Below, piece after piece: positions 61,152 through 64,000 of a stretch of 64,000 nt of DNA. The translations under genes and the position numbers were made by a program. The DNA lies in NCBI RefSeq assembly GCF_002160055.1, contig NZ_NFJV01000005.1, positions 1 through 64,000 of the forward strand, read 5' to 3'. The notes below the pieces were generated by a model. That model ran no database searches. It saw only the letters and a program-made list of their open reading frames with translations, and was not told the DNA's origin. How positions within the stretch are numbered: position 1 is the first letter of the stretch; each line of letters opens with the position of its first letter. This DNA comes from Mediterranea sp. An20 (GTDB lineage Bacteria > Bacteroidota > Bacteroidia > Bacteroidales > Bacteroidaceae).

Positions 61152-62177
61152 ATGAAAGATATTGATAAAAAACTGATAGAAACCATCAACCGATACGCTG
61201 CTTCGGGGATTGAGCAACAGGTGGATTATGAGAAATTCTACCTCTATTCGCTTATCACGCACTCAACCGCCATTGAAGGCTCTACTGTAACGGAGGTGGA
61301 AAATCAATTGTTGTTCGATGAAGGTATTGTAGCCAAAGGCAGAAGTCTTGTTGAGCAGATGATGAATGTGGACCTTAAAAACGCTTATCTTTTCGGTTTT
61401 GAATGGGTAAAAACATCCAAGCCCTATACAGTCGATTTTTTATGTGAGTTGTCAGCTAAGGTTATGCGGCGTATGGACTCTGAATACTCCACATTGGGCG
61501 GCAACTTTGATTCCTCAAAAGGCGAGTTGCGTCGATGCAACGTAAGTGCAGGCATTGGAGGAAGAAGTTATATGGCATTTCAGAAAGTTCCACAAGCCAC
61601 CGCTGATTTCTGCCAATGGTTAAACGATGCACTTGCTTCTGTGGATAAAAATAATGCAGCAGCCTGCTATCGTCTGAGCTTTGAAGCTCATTTTCGTCTG
61701 GTAACCATTCATTCGTGGGTGGATGGCAATGGGCGCACCACAAGGCTTCTGATGAACATCATACAACGACAGCTGGGTCTTATCCCGTCCATTGTAATTG
61801 TAACGAAAGATGCTAAAGGTGAATATATTCAAGCCTTGATTGATAGCCGAGAGCAAGAAGACAGCACGATTATTCAAGATGTCATGCTTGCCCAGCATAT
61901 CACCAACCTTGAAAGCCGGGTTTTACAGTATCAGCAAAGCATAAATGATACTGTAAACGATGAAAGTGATACTGTAAATGATACTGCAATGCGGTTTATT
62001 GCCTTGATTAAGGCACATCCGGAATATACCTACGATGAATACGCCAAAACACTGGACATTGGTCGGGCTATCGTAGCACGCCACATCAAAAAATTGAATG
62101 GAACGATAATCAAACGTATCGGCTCGGACAAAGACGGGCACTGGGAAATTATAACAAATATAACAAACGGACAATAA
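61152..62177 (+). CDS. Fic-family protein, class II, with C-terminal winged helix
   Basis: A 341-residue Fic protein. The inhibitory motif Ser38-xxx-Glu42-Gly43 (in STAIEG) is N-terminal, defining class II. The active site is HSWVDGNGRTTR at residues 187-198 with His187; HSW replaces the usual HPF. After a linker holding two copies of DTVND, the last 75 residues form a winged-helix domain (YTYDEYAKTLDIGRAIVARHIKKL). It is expected to AMPylate targets under self-inhibition, and may also regulate transcription. Its stop overlaps the start of the next gene (TAATG). Confidence 0.9.
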   Translation: MKDIDKKLIETINRYAASGIEQQVDYEKFYLYSLITHSTAIEGSTVTEVENQLLFDEGIVAKGRSLVEQMMNVDLKNAYLFGFEWVKTSKPYTVDFLCELSAKVMRRMDSEYSTLGGNFDSSKGELRRCNVSAGIGGRSYMAFQKVPQATADFCQWLNDALASVDKNNAAACYRLSFEAHFRLVTIHSWVDGNGRTTRLLMNIIQRQLGLIPSIVIVTKDAKGEYIQALIDSREQEDSTIIQDVMLAQHITNLESRVLQYQQSINDTVNDESDTVNDTAMRFIALIKAHPEYTYDEYAKTLDIGRAIVARHIKKLNGTIIKRIGSDKDGHWEIITNITNGQ

Positions 62178-62764
62178 TGGCAAGGAAAATACTTTTTCTG
62201 CACGGCTTCTTCGCATCAGGCTGTTGTATACCTGCCCAAGCATTGAGGCAAGCATTTGCGGGCAAGGCAGAAGTCCTCACGCCCGACCTTCCTTTGCACC
62301 CGAATGAAGCACTTGCATTTATTGAGGACATCTGCAAACAGGAAAAGCCATGCGTGCTGGTTGGCAACAGCAATGGAGCATTCTTAGCACAGATAGTGGC
62401 ATCACGTTTGGGAATACCTGCTCTATTGGGCAATCCTTACTTGGAAATGACCCGCTTTCTCATTAAACGAATCGGAGTGCATGAATACAAATCCCCACGG
62501 GCAAACGGACGGCAACATTTCGTGATAGACCAACCGCTGATAGACGAATTTGCCGAGGTACAAGCCCATCAGTGGGACAATTTCCGAACGGAACAGAATG
62601 ACCGCATCTGGGGATTGTTTGGCGAAAATGACCATCTGGCACACTTTGAACCGCTGTTCCTGCAATACTATACGCACGCTCATCACTTTCCCGGCGGGCA
62701 TACACCTACGGCAGAAGAAGTGCGGGAGTATTATGTGCCGTTGACGGAAAAACTCATACAATAA
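62177..62764 (+). CDS. YqiA/YcfP-type alpha/beta hydrolase
   Basis: A 195-residue hydrolase. LFLHGFFASG is the oxyanion region, the nucleophile is the Ser in VGNSNGAFLA (GxSxG), and GENDHLAHFEP and HFPGGHTP carry the Asp and His. This fits the YqiA esterase family. The substrate is unknown. It starts on the last base of the Fic stop codon, so the pair is translationally coupled. A terminator follows. Confidence 0.85.
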   Translation: MARKILFLHGFFASGCCIPAQALRQAFAGKAEVLTPDLPLHPNEALAFIEDICKQEKPCVLVGNSNGAFLAQIVASRLGIPALLGNPYLEMTRFLIKRIGVHEYKSPRANGRQHFVIDQPLIDEFAEVQAHQWDNFRTEQNDRIWGLFGENDHLAHFEPLFLQYYTHAHHFPGGHTPTAEEVREYYVPLTEKLIQ

Positions 62765-62810
62765 GGTCACTTCCTACTCCATAAGAAGGGAAGAAGTGAT
62801 CTTTCATTTT
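62765..62810 (+). terminator. Terminator after the hydrolase gene
   Basis: GGTCACTTC and GAAGTGATC pair with one wobble around a 19-base loop, followed by TTTCATTTT. It closes the island. Confidence 0.6.
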
Positions 62811-62889
62811 AATCTTCTATGGATTCGTTTATCCTGTTGGCGTTGACCTTTAACTTGGGCTGTGTAGTCCTTAATCTTGAAGAGGAAAG

Positions 62890-63732
62890 TTACTTATAGT
62901 ATTTGCGGTAAATCTTTTTGTATTCTTTTCCCTTTTTGAATTGTTCTATCCAGGTATTAAGTGTGTCCAGCAGGACCGGTGAGTTCTTGCTGACTGCCCA
63001 GCAGTAGAATTGGGTGAAACTTATGGCAGTGCTGATGTCAATTTGAGGTATGCTATCGGCTACGATTTCAGCTATGTTTTCTTCGCATACGGCATAGTCG
63101 ATGTCGCCATAGGCAACCAGAGAAATCAGCTGTTCGGCACCATATTTCTCTATTTCCTTTATGTAAATCGTATCGCCAATCTCGTCCTCTATATTACGGA
63201 TACGTAGGATGCAGGGCGAATCCTTGACTACATGCACCGTTTTTCCACCCAAGTCCAACAGGCTTTCTATATACATGGTGTCTTGTTCCGATACGGGTTT
63301 GCGCTGCACCAGCACCTGGCGACTCAGGGCTATGGGGACAGTAAGAAGCAATGAATCTTTTAATTCACTGGTGCCCAGAATTCCATTGGCTATGATGTCA
63401 TATCTTCCTTGTGCAAGTCCTTCCAGGCATTTGTCGAAAGCCATCTGGGGGTGAATGTCAGCCTTCAGGTGGTGATCGCGTGAAAAAGCCTGCAGTAATT
63501 CATAATTGAAACCGGCCATCGTGTCACCTTCTACAAAATAGCTGATGGAATTGTATTCCGTGGTAGCCCGGATTGTGTCTGACGCAACTATTTCGGCGTA
63601 GTCTCTGGTTCGGTTCTTGCTTCTTTCGCCGGGTTGTCTGAAAGTAAAGGTGGCTATCAGGAGTACGAATAGTCCGATGACACTGATTCCTGCATAAACC
63701 CATGACTGATGCTTTTTGAGGTAGGTTTTCAT
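62890..63732 (-). CDS. Periplasmic solute-binding-like protein (SBP family 3)
   Basis: A 280-residue protein with an N-terminal membrane anchor (VYAGISVIGLFVLLIATF). The rest follows the family 3 solute-binding fold, with YFVEGDTMAGFNYELLQAFSR, AFDKCLEGLAQGRYDIIA and IPQIDISTAISFTQFYCWAVSK. Similar domains stand in amino-acid transporters and in the first half of MltF. No transport or lytic transglycosylase gene is next to it. Its ligand is unknown. Confidence 0.85.
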   Translation of the reverse strand: MKTYLKKHQSWVYAGISVIGLFVLLIATFTFRQPGERSKNRTRDYAEIVASDTIRATTEYNSISYFVEGDTMAGFNYELLQAFSRDHHLKADIHPQMAFDKCLEGLAQGRYDIIANGILGTSELKDSLLLTVPIALSRQVLVQRKPVSEQDTMYIESLLDLGGKTVHVVKDSPCILRIRNIEDEIGDTIYIKEIEKYGAEQLISLVAYGDIDYAVCEENIAEIVADSIPQIDISTAISFTQFYCWAVSKNSPVLLDTLNTWIEQFKKGKEYKKIYRKYYK

Positions 63733-63755
63733 AAGGTCTGTTCGGTATCACTTAA

Positions 63756-64000
63756 TTAATCGTAGAAATTCCAAGAAATTCCAATCTTTAACAGACGGGG
63801 GTTAATCGGATAGTGCGGCACCAAAAACGATTGTCTGTTACCCATACCGGCATTTACGTGATACATCATGACAAAGATGCGTGTACGTTTCAAATGGATG
63901 TTGAGATAGGCATTTACGATGGGGTAACCGCCGATTTTTACCTGGTCATCTTCCGGTTGGAGATGGAATTGCTGGGTAGCAGGCATATAGGCGGGAGCAT
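63756..64000 (-). CDS. Putative porin, C-terminal part (runs off the window)
   Basis: The reverse-strand frame is open from the window edge to a stop at 63756 and gives about 81 residues. Phrases such as IGGYPIVNAYLNIHLKRTRIFVMMYHVNAG and the end RLLKIGISWNFYD match the C-terminus of the Bacteroidetes putative-porin family of outer-membrane barrels. The amphipathic strands support this. The start lies beyond base 64000. Confidence 0.75.
   Translation of the reverse strand, partial: APAYMPATQQFHLQPEDDQVKIGGYPIVNAYLNIHLKRTRIFVMMYHVNAGMGNRQSFLVPHYPINPRLLKIGISWNFYD

Noticed and set aside
60912-61262. 116-codon reverse frame before the second Fic gene
   Set aside because: It is the opposite strand of the AlbA_2 remnant and of the Fic start; the + strand reading has family features.

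Overview
The window looks like chromosomal DNA of a Bacteroides species or a close relative. The evidence is the RprX/RprY pair, a 286-residue primary sigma factor without region 1.1, Bacteroidetes-type promoters (TTTG, about 19-20 bp, TAnnTTTG), S46 dipeptidyl-peptidases, DUF3127/DUF3805/DUF4369-type proteins, OmpA-like barrels ending in Phe and a putative-porin C-terminus. The species cannot be fixed from sequence alone.

Layout. 0-1.8 kb: the 3' end of an IS5-type element that appears to cut a small reverse-strand gene, a small ORF, and a tyrosine recombinase lying just downstream of tRNA-Ala(GGC), as at the edge of an integrated element. 2.6-4.9 kb: rprXY two-component system. 5.0-16.2 kb: a housekeeping run (DUF3127 protein, then dnaN, DEDDh exonuclease, coaBC, recN, rlmB, a trypsin-fold/TPR protein, ridA, convergent folC, phoH). 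A 173-bp foldback MITE sits directly upstream of dnaN and shares its end with the IS at the window start. 16.3-20.1 kb (reverse): membrane protein, YjjB/YjjP-type exporter pair, B12-binding radical SAM protein. 20.5-24.2 kb: a murein-peptide operon (NlpC/P60 endopeptidase, exported dipeptide epimerase, transglutaminase-fold lipoprotein with Ser in place of Cys). 24.6-27.2 kb: htrA and rpoD. 27.8-31.4 kb: DUF3805 protein, ABC-F ATPase, PHP phosphatase. 31.4-36.9 kb (reverse): two thioredoxins and two S46 peptidases, one with the DPP11 residue (Arg673) and one with the DPP7 residue (Gly). 37-45.4 kb: lipoprotein, CobW-type GTPase, PlsC, an ECF sigma/membrane protein/metallophosphoesterase operon, then a lipoprotein with two beta-barrel paralogues. 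45.4-51.9 kb: free-standing MetH activation domain, pyrC, GT2 transferase, divergent mfd.

51.9-62.8 kb is accessory. It opens with repeat-rich DNA (three 21-bp tandem units, a nested inverted repeat of about 260 bp) and a VapE-type helicase. Then comes an apparently AT-richer defence-like island: XRE regulator, Fic protein, GIY-YIG nuclease, a RhuM stub, a 1309-residue single-chain restriction-methylation-specificity enzyme, a frameshifted Gp37/Gp68 remnant, an AlbA_2 remnant, a second autoinhibited Fic protein and a YqiA-type hydrolase. The three decayed genes point to a once larger cargo. 62.9-64 kb (reverse): a periplasmic solute-binding-like protein and the end of a porin-like gene that runs off the window.

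Between genes, a degenerate repeat of about 22 bp recurs at five or more sites, the most notable unexplained non-coding signal. No CRISPR array, rRNA or recognisable riboswitch was seen.
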